A DNA stretch of 64,000 nt from Flavobacterium endoglycinae (GCF_017352115.1 NZ_CP071448.1:4823001-4887000); one strand, 5' to 3'; shown: positions 1 to 12,148, counted from the first letter of the stretch. Notes: generated by a model from the letters alone, not told the origin. Translations and numbers: made by a program.

Positions 1-1974
<1,974 letters not shown>

Positions 1975-2020
1975 ATTAATTGGCAATTAAAAATTGAGAA
2001 TTAAAAATTAAAGATATAGT

Positions 2021-2124
2021 TTGTCATTTCGACGTAAGGAGAAATCACACGCGGGATTCGACACAGATTGAAGACAAACGTTGAGGAGTTTCTAGTGTGA
2101 TTTCTCCTTACGTCGAAATGACAA
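2021..2124. repeat. Perfect 29-bp inverted repeat (family D)
   Basis: Arms 2021-2049 and 2096-2124 are exact reverse complements, with core GTCATTTCGACGTAAGGAG. A closely related repeat with a 31-bp arm lies at 53762-53867, and a diverged relative (GTCATCCTGAGCGAAG) at 30826-30912. The RNA would form a very stable hairpin. It may act as a terminator or attenuator after the GH2 gene, or be a repeat element at rest. Confidence 0.9.
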
Positions 2125-2150
2125 AAATGCGTAATACTAACAAATTATCA

Positions 2151-2230
2151 AACATAGCCCAAGGTTTCAACCTTGGGAAACGTAATGTAAAATCACGTTT
2201 CGTCCAATGGTTGAAACCATTGGCTATGTT
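2151..2230. repeat. Inverted repeat with AACATAGCC ends
   Basis: Left arm about 2151-2182 and right arm about 2196-2230 share AACATAGCC and GGTTTCAACC cores with a few mismatches. The arm interior is itself palindromic. The right arm ends 66 bp before the GH106 start, the longest such distance in the window. Confidence 0.8.
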
Positions 2231-2296
2231 ATAAATATACCAAACCCGAAAGTTTCAAAAACCTGTTGGGTTTACAAACGAAATAAAACGATTAAA

Positions 2297-5200
2297 ATGT
2301 TTCAAAAAAAACACCTCTTTTTTATCCTTCTTCTCGCAAGCTTCGTCTCTGCGCAGGAAGTCCATAAAAAAGAATCATTTCAGCCAACACTAGAATCCTC
2401 CAAAACTTGGGTGTATTGGTATTGGATGAAATCGGCCTATTCTAAAGCAGGAATCACAGCCGATTTAGAATCCATGAAACAAAACGGAATTGCAGGCGCT
2501 TATTTAATGACCATTAAAGGGCCAGCGAATCCGCCATTGATAGATCCGCCGGTTTTACAGCTGACGCCTGAATTTTGGGATATGATTCGTTGGGCTTTCA
2601 AAGAAGCGGATCGTTTAGGTTTGAAACTCGCTTTTCACGGAGCCGACGGATTTGCGGTTGCAGGTGGCCCATGGATTAAACCTGAAATGTCGATGCAAAA
2701 AGTAGTTTGGTCAACGACAGAAATTTTAGGAGGAAAAAAAGTCGCTTCAAAACTGCCAGTTCCAGAGCATTATAAAGATTATTATAATGACATTGCGGTT
2801 TTTGCTCTTCCGATAAAAGAATATCAAACGACTTCTCAGATTCAAATGCCAAAAGTAACGACATCAAACAATTCTGATGCTTCGTTTTTGGCTGATCCGA
2901 AGAAAGACGAAAACTTCAAATTTGCAGAGGCAGGTTGGATTCAGTACGAATTTGTACAGCCTTTTACCTGCAAATCGATTGTAATTGAAACCAAAGGAAG
3001 AGACTATCAGGCACAGCGTTTAATTGTGGAAGTGAGCGATGATGGAGTTCATTTTAAGTTCCACGAAAGATTGATCGCGCCACGTCACGGCTGGCAGGAT
3101 ATGGATTTTCCAAATACGCATACGATTACGCCTGTTACAGCAAAATATTTCAGATTTGTTTATGATCCAATTGGAACAGAACCAGGAGCAGAAGATTTGG
3201 ATTTTGCGAAATGGAAACAAAATCTGAAAGTGAGTAAAATTACACTTTCAAATCAATCCTTAATTAATAATTACGAAGGAAAATCAGGATCAATTTGGCG
3301 TTTGACTCCAGAAACAACGGAGAAAGAAATTCCGAATTCAGATGCATTCAAAAAATCAGAAATTATCAATATTTCGAGTTTTGTGGATGCTGATGGAAAT
3401 CTAAATTGGAAAGCGCCAAAAGGAAAATGGAAAATTATCCGAATGGGACATACTTCTACAGGTCATGAAAATGCAACGGGCGGGGCAGGAAAAGGGTTGG
3501 AAGTAGATAAATTTAATCTCGAATTAATTCGTTTTCAACTAGATCATTGGTTTGGAGAAGCCGTTCGTTCTGCTGGTCCTGAATTGGCTTCAAGAGTTTT
3601 GGCAATTCTTCATTTTGACAGCTGGGAATGCGGAAGCCAGAACTGGTCTTCGGTTTTTCAGGCTGAATTTAAAAAGAGACGCGGTTACGATATTGTCGAA
3701 TATCTTCCTGTAATGGCTGGAATTCCAATAGAAAGTGCTGATTTCTCTGAGAAAGTTTTATACGATGTTAGAAAAACAATTGGCGATTTAGTGGCAGATA
3801 ATTTCTACGGAACTGTCGCTCAAATTGCCAAAGAATATAACGTTAAGTTAAGTTCTGAAAACGTTGCGCCAACCATGATGAGCGATGCTTTATTGCATTA
3901 TAAATATGTCGATTATCCGGGTGGTGAATTTTGGCTGAAAAGCCCAACACACGACAAACCTTTTGATATGGTGGATGCCATTTCGGGCGGACATATTTAT
4001 GGAAAAGATATTATTCAGGCGGAATCTTTCACGGCTTTGCGAATGGATTGGGACGAACATCCAGGAAATCTAAAAACAACAGCAGACCGAAATTATGCTC
4101 TAGGAATCAACCGTTTATTTTATCACGTTTTTGTACATAATCCGTGGACGGATAGAAAACCAGGAATGACTTTAGACGATATCGGAACTTTTTTTCAAAG
4201 AGATCAAACGTGGTGGAAACCCGGAAAAGCTTGGTTTGACTATTGCCAGAGAGTACAATTTCAATTGCAGAAAGGAAAACCTGTAATTGATTTGGCGGTT
4301 TTTATTGGCGAAGATTTTCCTTCACGTTCATTTGTGCCAGATCGTTTGGTGCCGTTTATTCCGAATGTTTTTGGAAAGGAAAGATTGGAAAGCGAGAAAA
4401 CCCGTTTAGAAAATGAAGGTCAGCCGACTGCAAAAATGCCGAAAGAAGTGACGTATTCTAAAAACATCACTGATTTGTCGCAATGGATTAATCCGCTTAA
4501 TGGTTATCAATACGATTCCTTTAACGCTGATGTTTTAATCAATAGAGCAAAAGTCGTAAACGGAAAAGTAACTTTTGATGGCGGAATCGAATATGGAGCT
4601 TTACTGTTTCCGGGAAGTCATAAAATGGCGCCAAATAAAATTTTGTCTTTGGCTTCCGCCGAAAAAATCCTGCAATTACTAAAAGATGGAGCGACGATTT
4701 TTGTAGATGAAAAACCAACTATTCAGCCAGGAATTCAATCAGAAACAGATCAAAAGAAATGGCAGAATTTAATTGATGAAATTTGGAATAACGCCAATTC
4801 ATCTTATTGGAAAATCGGAAAAGGAACGGTTGTCAAATTGCCTTATTTAGGAAACGATTTTGCTTCAATCGGAATCACACAAGATGTTTATTTTCCAAAT
4901 CTAAACAGAGCTGATTCAGAAACGATTGCTTGGGCGCACCGAAAAGCAGATAACGAAGAAGTATATTTTCTTTCGAATCAAAAAGAACAAAAAAGAACAT
5001 TTGAGGCTTCATTTAGAATAGCTGGAAAAATGCCACAATGGTACAATCCTGTTACGGATAAAACTTCAGCTTTAACCAATTGGGAAATAGAAAACGGAAG
5101 AACAATTGTTTCCTTAACTTTAGAGGCAAACGAATCTGGTTTTGTGATTTTTAAAGAAGAAACGAAAGAAGTTTTAGCTCAAGGAAAAATAGCCGAATTT

Positions 5201-5683
5201 GAAAAAGTTCAGGTTTTAGATGAAAACTGGGAACTTCAATTTGATCCAGAATTTAAAGGCCCGAAAGAAGTCGTAAAAACAAATAAACTTTTTGATTGGA
5301 GCACTTCTGAAAATGACCAAATTAAGTATTATTCAGGAACTGTAGTGTATAAAAAAGAGTTTGTTTGGAAAGGAAAAGATACCAGGAAAATCTGGCTCGA
5401 TTTAGCAGAAATTGCCAATATAGCAGAAGTTTCCATCAATGGAAAAGACTGCGGTACCCTTTGGACTTTTCCATTCAAAACAGATATTTCGAATGCCTTA
5501 CAAAATGGAAAAAATACAATTGTAATAAAAGTAACGAATACGTGGGCGAACCGATTAATTGGCGATCAAAAACTGCCAAAAGAAGATAGGTTGACATGGA
5601 CAACAGCGCCATTTAGATTGGAAGGAAATCCATTGCTAAAAGCGGGATTATTGGGACCAGTAAGTATTGTAAAAGAAAAATAA
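2297..5683 (+). CDS. GH106 alpha-L-rhamnosidase, secreted
   Basis: Large exo-enzyme (1128 aa from this start) of the GH106 type, releasing alpha-L-rhamnose from rhamnogalacturonan. Seen: signal peptide MFQKKHLFFILLLASFVSAQ, then KTWVYWYWMKSAYSKAGITA, typical of the GH106 N-terminus, a barrel with FDSWECGSQNW, and a C-terminal beta-sandwich (around residues 1000-1110) with VSINGKDCGTLWTFPF, a GH2-type sugar-binding fold common in the family. The frame is open from 2207, but those 30 extra residues are encoded by the upstream inverted repeat and precede the signal peptide, so ATG 2297 is chosen. GH106 acts on RG-I and RG-II; which one is not decided by sequence alone. Confidence 0.87.
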   Translation: MFQKKHLFFILLLASFVSAQEVHKKESFQPTLESSKTWVYWYWMKSAYSKAGITADLESMKQNGIAGAYLMTIKGPANPPLIDPPVLQLTPEFWDMIRWAFKEADRLGLKLAFHGADGFAVAGGPWIKPEMSMQKVVWSTTEILGGKKVASKLPVPEHYKDYYNDIAVFALPIKEYQTTSQIQMPKVTTSNNSDASFLADPKKDENFKFAEAGWIQYEFVQPFTCKSIVIETKGRDYQAQRLIVEVSDDGVHFKFHERLIAPRHGWQDMDFPNTHTITPVTAKYFRFVYDPIGTEPGAEDLDFAKWKQNLKVSKITLSNQSLINNYEGKSGSIWRLTPETTEKEIPNSDAFKKSEIINISSFVDADGNLNWKAPKGKWKIIRMGHTSTGHENATGGAGKGLEVDKFNLELIRFQLDHWFGEAVRSAGPELASRVLAILHFDSWECGSQNWSSVFQAEFKKRRGYDIVEYLPVMAGIPIESADFSEKVLYDVRKTIGDLVADNFYGTVAQIAKEYNVKLSSENVAPTMMSDALLHYKYVDYPGGEFWLKSPTHDKPFDMVDAISGGHIYGKDIIQAESFTALRMDWDEHPGNLKTTADRNYALGINRLFYHVFVHNPWTDRKPGMTLDDIGTFFQRDQTWWKPGKAWFDYCQRVQFQLQKGKPVIDLAVFIGEDFPSRSFVPDRLVPFIPNVFGKERLESEKTRLENEGQPTAKMPKEVTYSKNITDLSQWINPLNGYQYDSFNADVLINRAKVVNGKVTFDGGIEYGALLFPGSHKMAPNKILSLASAEKILQLLKDGATIFVDEKPTIQPGIQSETDQKKWQNLIDEIWNNANSSYWKIGKGTVVKLPYLGNDFASIGITQDVYFPNLNRADSETIAWAHRKADNEEVYFLSNQKEQKRTFEASFRIAGKMPQWYNPVTDKTSALTNWEIENGRTIVSLTLEANESGFVIFKEETKEVLAQGKIAEFEKVQVLDENWELQFDPEFKGPKEVVKTNKLFDWSTSENDQIKYYSGTVVYKKEFVWKGKDTRKIWLDLAEIANIAEVSINGKDCGTLWTFPFKTDISNALQNGKNTIVIKVTNTWANRLIGDQKLPKEDRLTWTTAPFRLEGNPLLKAGLLGPVSIVKEK

Positions 5684-5691
5684 TTTTTTTT

Positions 5692-5779
5692 CGCCACGAC
5701 CCGAGCGATAGCGAACGGACGAAGTAATTCACGAATTTTTTATTATCAGATTTGAGATTAATTTGTGAATTCGTGGCTA
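5692..5779. repeat. Inverted repeat, GCCACGAATTC family (B), with 27-bp insert
   Basis: Right arm 5760-5779 (AATTTGTGAATTCGTGGC core) pairs with left arm 5692-5737, which is split by a GC-rich 27-bp insert at 5700-5726 (CCGAGCGATAGCGAAC core). The left arm starts 9 bp after the GH106 stop; the right arm ends 17 bp before the next ATG. Other members: 29174-29380, 35682-35842 and 40259-40431. Confidence 0.85.
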
Positions 5780-5795
5780 ATAAAACACAACGAAA

Positions 5796-7220
5796 ATGAG
5801 AAATTCAATTATTGCATTTGTGGTTGCTTTATCAAGCCTTCAAATCAATGCAAAAATCAAAATGCCAGCATTGTTTACAGACAATATGATGCTGCAACAA
5901 AAATCAAACGCACCAATTTGGGGCTGGGCAGAAAAGAATGCCAATGTCACGATCAAAACATCATGGAATTCTAAAATTTACAAAACAAAAGCCGATGTTT
6001 CTGGTAAATGGAAAACAGCATTGCAAACGCCAACAGCAGGCGGACCATTTACAATTGAAGTAACAGAAGGAACAGAAAAAGTAATCATCAAAAACATTTT
6101 AATTGGTGAAGTTTGGCTTTGTTCAGGACAATCTAATATGGAAATGCCGTTAAAAGGTTTTCAGGGACAGCCAGTTAAAAATGGAAACGAAATCATTATA
6201 AGATCAACCAATAAAAACATTCGTTTAATTACGATTCCGCGTGCAACGGTTTTGGAACCAAAAGACGATTTCGAAGGAAAATGGGAAGAAGCTTCTCCAA
6301 AATCGGCCTCCAATTTTAGTGCAACGGCTTGGTATTTCGGATCGCTTTTACAAGAAGTTTTAAATGTTCCGGTTGGATTGATTCACGTTTCATATGGAGG
6401 TTCAAGTATGGAAGCATGGATGAATGCGGAAATGCTGAAAGATTTCGCTAGCGCTAAAATTCCGACCACAAAAGAAGAATTGGCAAAAGACCCAAATCGT
6501 GTTCCAACGACTTTGTTTAACGGCATGCTTTCGCCTGTAATTGGTTACGGAATCAAAGGCTGTATTTGGTATCAGGGAGAATCAAATTACGAAAGAGCAA
6601 GTGAATATACCGCTTTAATGAAGAAAATGGTAAGCAGTTGGAGAACAATGTGGAATCAAGGAGAATTTCCTTTTTATTTCGCTCAGATTGCACCTTTTAA
6701 TTATGCTTCATTTCATCCAAAAGATTATTTGGAAAAATACAATTCGGCTTATTTGAGAGAGGCGCAGTTTAAGGCTTCTAAGGAAATTCCGAATTCGGCA
6801 ATGGCAGTTTTAATGGATGTTGGAGAAGAAAATAATATTCATCCAATGGACAAGGAAAAAGGAGGAAACCGTTTGGCTTTTCAAGCTTTGGCAAGAACTT
6901 ACGGAATGGAAGGTTTTGAATTCGAAAGTCCGAAATACAAAAGCATGGAAATCAAAGATGGCGCTGTAACAGTTTCTTTTGATCATGTGGCCAACGGAAT
7001 TACGTCTTACGATAAAGAAGTGACAGGTTTTCAAATAGCAGGAGAAGATAAAGTTTTTTATCCTGCAAAAACGGTTGTAAGGCGAAAATCGGTGGTTTTG
7101 ACTTCTGATAAAGTGACTAAACCCGTTGCAGTGCGTTATTTATGGAAAGATTTCGCTAAAGCGGAATTATTTAGCGCAGGAGGTTTGCCGGTTTCTTCGT
7201 TTAGAACTGATGATTGGTAA
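5796..7220 (+). CDS. SGNH-fold acetylesterase (sialate O-acetylesterase-like)
   Basis: A 474-aa secreted esterase with signal peptide MRNSIIAFVVALSSLQINAK. Block I is WLCSGQSNMEMP (Ser113), block III is IWYQGESNYERA (about 258-267), and block V is DVGEENNIHPMDK (Asp341, His349), which together form the SGNH/SASA catalytic set. The N-terminal ~95 residues form a small beta domain (MLQQKSNAPIWGWAEKNANV) usual in this group. Family members remove acetyl groups from sugars. Between a GH106 and pectate lyases, the likely role is deacetylating rhamnogalacturonan or its oligosaccharides; sialate activity is unlikely here. Family is confident, substrate inferred. Confidence 0.85.
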   Translation: MRNSIIAFVVALSSLQINAKIKMPALFTDNMMLQQKSNAPIWGWAEKNANVTIKTSWNSKIYKTKADVSGKWKTALQTPTAGGPFTIEVTEGTEKVIIKNILIGEVWLCSGQSNMEMPLKGFQGQPVKNGNEIIIRSTNKNIRLITIPRATVLEPKDDFEGKWEEASPKSASNFSATAWYFGSLLQEVLNVPVGLIHVSYGGSSMEAWMNAEMLKDFASAKIPTTKEELAKDPNRVPTTLFNGMLSPVIGYGIKGCIWYQGESNYERASEYTALMKKMVSSWRTMWNQGEFPFYFAQIAPFNYASFHPKDYLEKYNSAYLREAQFKASKEIPNSAMAVLMDVGEENNIHPMDKEKGGNRLAFQALARTYGMEGFEFESPKYKSMEIKDGAVTVSFDHVANGITSYDKEVTGFQIAGEDKVFYPAKTVVRRKSVVLTSDKVTKPVAVRYLWKDFAKAELFSAGGLPVSSFRTDDW

Positions 7221-7228
7221 AATTTTTA

Positions 7229-7332
7229 AACCATATAAGTTATATAAGTAAATGTAAGCTTTGTGTTTTTTAAGAAATATAAGTTTGTTATTTAAAGCTT
7301 GGCTTAAATTATCTTATATGACTTATATGGTT
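7229..7332. repeat. Inverted repeat, AACCATATAAGT family (A)
   Basis: Arms 7229-7249 and 7313-7332 carry AACCATATAAGTTATATAAG and its near-exact complement. The left arm starts 9 bp after the esterase stop; the right arm ends 32 bp before the next start. Other copies: 12149-12258, 42909-42975, 57604-57668, 60149-60215 and a half copy at 53896-53915. Confidence 0.92.
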
Positions 7333-7364
7333 CAATAATAGTATTCTATATAAAAATTAATAAG

Positions 7365-9695
7365 TTGAAAAATTTAATACTTCTATTTTTTCTCTTCACG
7401 ATGCTTTGCCTTAAAGCGCAAATTCCTGTACTTGACACTTACAATCAGGTCTGGACAACGCAGAGCAATAATTCATCAGAATCTATGCCTTTGGGCGGCG
7501 GTGATATTGGTGCAAATGTCTGGGTCGAGAAAGGAAATTTGTATTTCTATTTTTCGCGAAGCGGGACTTTTGACGAACATAATACTTTACTGAAATTAGG
7601 TCGAGTAAAAATTACTTTAAGTCCAAATCCGTTTGAAGGGGCAGCAGGTTTTCGTCAGGAATTAAAACTAAAAGACGGTTACGTTTTAGTTGGTCAGAAT
7701 GATACGAAAATCAAACTTTGGGTGGATGTTTTTAAACCAATTATTCATGTCGATTTAGAAAGCAAAAATCCGCTGAAAATGACGGCTTCTTATGAAAGCT
7801 GGCGCCATCAGAACCGTATTTCAAAAGGAAAAGAAAATAATGCTAATTCTTATAAATGGGCACCTCAGAGTGATGTTGTCATCTTTAAAGATTCGATTGC
7901 TTTTGAGAATAACGGACTTAAATTCTATCACAGAAATCGCGAACAAACCGTTTTTGATGTTGCTGTAAAACAGCAGAAAATGGAATCGGTTAAAGATCAA
8001 ATGATGAATCCGATTGCGAATTTGACTTTCGGTGGATTCATGAAAGGTGATAATTTAAAACCTGATGGAACTTATTTAGGAAAATATCAGGATACCGATT
8101 TCAAAGGTTTTAAATTAACGAGTGCAAAACCTTCAAGAAAACATTCGTTAGAAATTTATTTAAATACCAGTCAATCAGACTTTTCAAATTGGAATAATGG
8201 TTTGCAAAGTTTGATTGCTTCGAACAAAAACACAGCAAAACAAGCAGAAAAAAACACTATAAAATGGTGGAATAATTTCTGGAACCGCAGTTTTATTTTT
8301 ACACAAAAAAATCAATCGATTGAGAAGGATTCGGTTTATCAAATTGGGCAGAATTATCAGTTGTTTAGATATATGTTGGGGTGCAATGCATACGGAAAAT
8401 ATCCAACTAAATTCAACGGCGGACTTTTTACGGTTGATCCTGTTTACACCAATAAAGACTTAAATTTCACACCCGATTTTAGAAATTGGGGCGGAGGAAC
8501 GATGACAGCTCAAAACCAGCGATTGGTTTATTTTCCGATGGTAAAAAGCGGTGATTTTGACATGATGAAATCACAATTGGATTATTATGTAAGTCTTCAA
8601 AAAAATGCCGAATTGCGCAGTAAAGGCTACTGGAAACACAACGGAGCATCATTTACAGAACAATTAGAAAATTTCGGATTGCCAAATCCAGCAGAATACG
8701 AATGGAAACGTCCTGCAGATTACGATCCGGGAATGGAATACAATGCTTGGTTAGAATACGAATGGGACACCGTTTTGGAGTTCTGCCAAATGATGTTACA
8801 GCAGAAAGAATATGCTAAAGAAGAGATTCAAAAATACAATCCATTTATCATAAGCTGTCTTCGTTTTTTTGATGAACATTACCAATATTTAGCCAAACAA
8901 AGAGGCAGAAAAGCTTTGGACGGAAATGGAAAATTAGTTTTATATCCCGGTTCAGGAGCAGAAACGTATAAGATGACTAATAATTCAAACAGTACGATTT
9001 CGGCTTTACAAGTGATTACAGAACAGCTTTTAAACCTTTCTGCCAATGAATTATCCAAAGAAGATAGTGAATATTTAATAGCATTTCAAACGAGAATTCC
9101 GCCTTTGAATTTTGGGCAGATTGAAAATCATAAAGTTTTGCTTCCTGCGAAAACTTGGGAACGTGTTAATAATTCAGAAGTGCCACAATTGTATCCCGTT
9201 TATCCGTGGGGCATTTATGGCGTTGGAAAACCTGATTTAGAAACCGCTTTGAATACATGGAAATACGACACTGATGCTTTAAAATTCAGAAGCCACGTGG
9301 GGTGGAAACAAGACAATATTTTCGCTGCTCGTTTAGGATTGACCGATGAAGCTGCAAAATACAATACGTTGAAAATGGCGAATTCAGAACGACGTTTTCC
9401 AGCATTTTGGGGACCAGGTTTTGACTGGGTTCCAGATCACAATTGGGGCGGTTCGGGAATGATTGGCATGCAGGAAATGCTTTTGCAGGAAGCAGACGGA
9501 AAAATCTATCTTTTTCCAGCTTGGCCGAAAGAATGGAATGTTCATTTTAAACTACATGCGAAACAAAATACTACGATTGAAGCTGAATTGATTAATGGAG
9601 AAGTAAAGGTTTTGAAAGTAGTTCCAGAAGAAAGAAAAAAAGACATTATAAACCTGATTGGAAAATCAGAAACAGAAAAAATTACCATAAAATGA
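7365..9695 (+). CDS. DUF5703-like putative (alpha/alpha)6 glycosidase
   Basis: A 776-aa secreted protein. The start is TTG at 7365; it gives a good signal peptide (MKNLILLFFLFTMLCLKAQ) and no better ATG exists nearby. The N-terminal region ESMPLGGGDIGANVWVEKGNLYFYFSRSGTFDEHN resembles the N-terminal sandwich of DUF5703 proteins and, more distantly, of GH95/GH65-type enzymes (compare ALPLGNGRLGAMVFG in the GH95 at 40448). The C-terminal half looks like a helical barrel, with W-rich motifs such as GPGFDWVPDHNWGGSGMIGMQEM. No activity is established to my knowledge. Its last four bases (ATGA, 9692-9695) overlap the start of the PL1 gene, so the two are likely translated together, implying pectin-related activity. 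Confidence 0.68.
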   Translation: MKNLILLFFLFTMLCLKAQIPVLDTYNQVWTTQSNNSSESMPLGGGDIGANVWVEKGNLYFYFSRSGTFDEHNTLLKLGRVKITLSPNPFEGAAGFRQELKLKDGYVLVGQNDTKIKLWVDVFKPIIHVDLESKNPLKMTASYESWRHQNRISKGKENNANSYKWAPQSDVVIFKDSIAFENNGLKFYHRNREQTVFDVAVKQQKMESVKDQMMNPIANLTFGGFMKGDNLKPDGTYLGKYQDTDFKGFKLTSAKPSRKHSLEIYLNTSQSDFSNWNNGLQSLIASNKNTAKQAEKNTIKWWNNFWNRSFIFTQKNQSIEKDSVYQIGQNYQLFRYMLGCNAYGKYPTKFNGGLFTVDPVYTNKDLNFTPDFRNWGGGTMTAQNQRLVYFPMVKSGDFDMMKSQLDYYVSLQKNAELRSKGYWKHNGASFTEQLENFGLPNPAEYEWKRPADYDPGMEYNAWLEYEWDTVLEFCQMMLQQKEYAKEEIQKYNPFIISCLRFFDEHYQYLAKQRGRKALDGNGKLVLYPGSGAETYKMTNNSNSTISALQVITEQLLNLSANELSKEDSEYLIAFQTRIPPLNFGQIENHKVLLPAKTWERVNNSEVPQLYPVYPWGIYGVGKPDLETALNTWKYDTDALKFRSHVGWKQDNIFAARLGLTDEAAKYNTLKMANSERRFPAFWGPGFDWVPDHNWGGSGMIGMQEMLLQEADGKIYLFPAWPKEWNVHFKLHAKQNTTIEAELINGEVKVLKVVPEERKKDIINLIGKSETEKITIK

Positions 9696-12142
9696 TTAAA
9701 AAATTAATTGGCTCTTTTGCTTTAGCAACGCTTTTAGCAGCAAACGGTCAGGCACAAAATGCTGATAAACAAATTGTAAAAGTCGATTTTGACTTTTTCC
9801 AAAGACGATTAGAAGAAGTTCACGATCCGAGTTACGATTCGTGGATAATTAATGAAAACAAAGAAGACCAAAAAACTTTTAATGGAGTCACCTTTAAGTT
9901 AAAAGGAAATTTTACTTCAAAATGGTACAAGGTCGGAATGAGTGCTCCATATTACAATAGGTTAGGTTCTGACGGATTGGTTACATCTGAAAATTTAGAA
10001 CTGAAAATTAGTGGTTTGGCAGCAGGGAAACATACACTTTTGACCTTTCACAATGCATTTGATGTCATTGCAGGTAAAACATTTTCACCGATTAAAATCT
10101 TTATAAACGGAAAACTTCAAGAAACTGTAAATGCGAGTCAGAGAGCCAATGCTAAAGTGGATGCATCAATGGCGTATATTTCATTCAATGCAGAAAAAGG
10201 AAAAGATGTAATTGTTCGTTTTGAAATTGACCCAACCAATAATCCAGATGTTGTAAAACAAATTGTAGTTAACGGTTTTGAAATCGATACACCAAACTTG
10301 ATGAATCAGGCACGCACTCCAGAGCCAAAAAACAGAGATGAACATGTTGAAGTGACTAAAAATGTGATTTTAAAATGGGATGCTCCAAAAAATGTTGTAG
10401 CTCATAAATTGTATTTCGGTTTAGATCAAAATACGGTGGCAAATGCAACAGAATCATCTAAAGAATTCAAAGGAAAATTGGCTGATAAGAGTTTCTCTGT
10501 TACAGATTTATACAGCGGTTCAACGTATTATTGGAGAGTAGATGAAGTCGATACTAATGGCGAAGTTACTTTAGGAAATGTTTGGTCGTTTAAACCTGCT
10601 CAATTGGCTTTTCCGGGTGCTGAAGGTTACGGACGTTATGCTGTTGGAGGACGTGGCGGAAAAGTAATCGAAGTTACAAATTTAAACGATGACGGCCCAA
10701 GAAGTTTACGTGATGCTATTAATCAGGAAATTGGCCCTAGAACGATTGTTTTTAATGTTTCGGGAAATATTAAACTGGCTTCGAGATTGGTTGTGAATCA
10801 GCCGTATATCACGATTGCAGGTCAAACTGCTCCGGGAGAAGGAATTACCGTTACTAGAGCACCGATTGGATTAACGGGAGATGACGGCGTTATCCGCTTT
10901 TTGAAAGTGAGAATTGGTGGTGGAAAAACGTTTGACGGAATGGGATTAACGGGCGCTAATTTTAGTATTATCGACCATTGTTCCATCAGCTGGACTATTG
11001 ATGAATCGTTTAGTTCCCGTGGCGCGCATCATATCACATTGCAGCGAACTTTAATTTCTGAGGCTTTAAATGTGGCAGGACACGATAAATACGAAGCAGG
11101 AAAAATGCACGGATATGCGGCAACAATTGGCGGTGATATCGGAAGTTTTCATCACAATTTGTTGGCTCACAACGAAGGCCGTAACTGGAGTATTGGCGGT
11201 GGTTTAAGCGGTGACGGATTTTATACTGGAAGATTGGATATTCGTAATAACGTAGTTTATAATTGGGGAAAAAGAGCCACAGACGGTGGTGCGAACGAAG
11301 TAAACTTTGTAAATAACTATTACAAAGCAGGAGCTTCAACTAAGATTTTTGTGGCTTTGAATGCACAACATGAAGGTGTTGGGAAAGGAATGCAGCGTTA
11401 TTACTTTGATGGAAATGTTATGCCGGGTTATTTTGATGAGAAAACACAGGACAAAGGCAGAAAATTTACTGTAACCAATAAGGAGAAAGTGGAGTATGAA
11501 ACTTTCGTAAACAAACCTTTTTTTGAATCTTATGTAAATACACAATCGGCTAAAGGAGCTTATAAAAATGTACTTTCAGATGTTGGTGCAAATCAGCCGT
11601 ATTTTGATAAACACGATAACCGAATTATAGAGGAAACTTTAAAGGGAACATATACTTATAAAGGAAGTAAAAGCGGTTATGGCGGAATGATTGACAGTGA
11701 AGAAGATGCTGGAGGATGGCCAAATTTTCCGTCAGAAACTCGTCCTGCAGATTGGGATACCGATCATGACGGATTGCCAAACTGGTGGGAAAAAGCTTTT
11801 GGTTTAAACGAAAACTCACCAGCAGGAGATTTCTCAGATGCGAACTCAGATGTTGATAAAGACGGTTTCACACAATTGGATAATTACTTAGATTGGCTGG
11901 CTCAGCCTCATTATTTTATCAATTTAAAAGATAAAAAATCTTTAGCTGTTGCTGATTTTTTCAAAGGATACGACAACAAACCCGTTTATACTTTCCCTGA
12001 AGTTAAAAACGGTAAAGTAAGTTTAAAAGGAAAAGAAATTCAATTTACTGCTTCAGACAAAGGATTTGCATCATTCGTACTGACAGTAAAAGATGCTGAT
12101 GGAGATTCAATGAGCAAAACCATTAATTTCTTCGTGAAGTAA
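9692..12142 (+). CDS. Multidomain PL1-type pectate lyase
   Basis: An 816-aa secreted lyase (signal peptide MIKKLIGSFALATLLAANGQAQ). Order: N-terminal sandwich resembling a carbohydrate-binding module (about 25-200); an FN3-like domain (about 208-300; KNVVAHKLYFGLDQN, TYYWRVDEVD); a parallel beta-helix (about 306-640) with AFPGAEGYG, GGRGGKVIEVTNL, ITIAGQTAPGEG and IDHCSISWTIDESFS, typical of Bacteroidota PL1; a calcium-binding acidic repeat (about 685-730; DTDHDGLPNWWEKAFGLN); and a C-terminal Ig-like region. The reaction expected is calcium-dependent beta-elimination of polygalacturonate. It overlaps the upstream gene by 4 bp. It differs from the two shorter PL1s by its N-terminal modules, so it may be more surface- or substrate-anchored. 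Confidence 0.87.
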   Translation: MIKKLIGSFALATLLAANGQAQNADKQIVKVDFDFFQRRLEEVHDPSYDSWIINENKEDQKTFNGVTFKLKGNFTSKWYKVGMSAPYYNRLGSDGLVTSENLELKISGLAAGKHTLLTFHNAFDVIAGKTFSPIKIFINGKLQETVNASQRANAKVDASMAYISFNAEKGKDVIVRFEIDPTNNPDVVKQIVVNGFEIDTPNLMNQARTPEPKNRDEHVEVTKNVILKWDAPKNVVAHKLYFGLDQNTVANATESSKEFKGKLADKSFSVTDLYSGSTYYWRVDEVDTNGEVTLGNVWSFKPAQLAFPGAEGYGRYAVGGRGGKVIEVTNLNDDGPRSLRDAINQEIGPRTIVFNVSGNIKLASRLVVNQPYITIAGQTAPGEGITVTRAPIGLTGDDGVIRFLKVRIGGGKTFDGMGLTGANFSIIDHCSISWTIDESFSSRGAHHITLQRTLISEALNVAGHDKYEAGKMHGYAATIGGDIGSFHHNLLAHNEGRNWSIGGGLSGDGFYTGRLDIRNNVVYNWGKRATDGGANEVNFVNNYYKAGASTKIFVALNAQHEGVGKGMQRYYFDGNVMPGYFDEKTQDKGRKFTVTNKEKVEYETFVNKPFFESYVNTQSAKGAYKNVLSDVGANQPYFDKHDNRIIEETLKGTYTYKGSKSGYGGMIDSEEDAGGWPNFPSETRPADWDTDHDGLPNWWEKAFGLNENSPAGDFSDANSDVDKDGFTQLDNYLDWLAQPHYFINLKDKKSLAVADFFKGYDNKPVYTFPEVKNGKVSLKGKEIQFTASDKGFASFVLTVKDADGDSMSKTINFFVK

Positions 12143-12148
12143 ATATTT

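Larger units (their letters stand above)
1975..2296. other. Intergenic region with two long inverted repeats
   Basis: No gene is seen in this 322-bp gap. It holds a perfect 29-bp inverted repeat followed by a second imperfect one, described separately. An open frame from 2207 into the next gene lies inside the second repeat and encodes no signal peptide, so it is not counted as coding. Confidence 0.7.
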
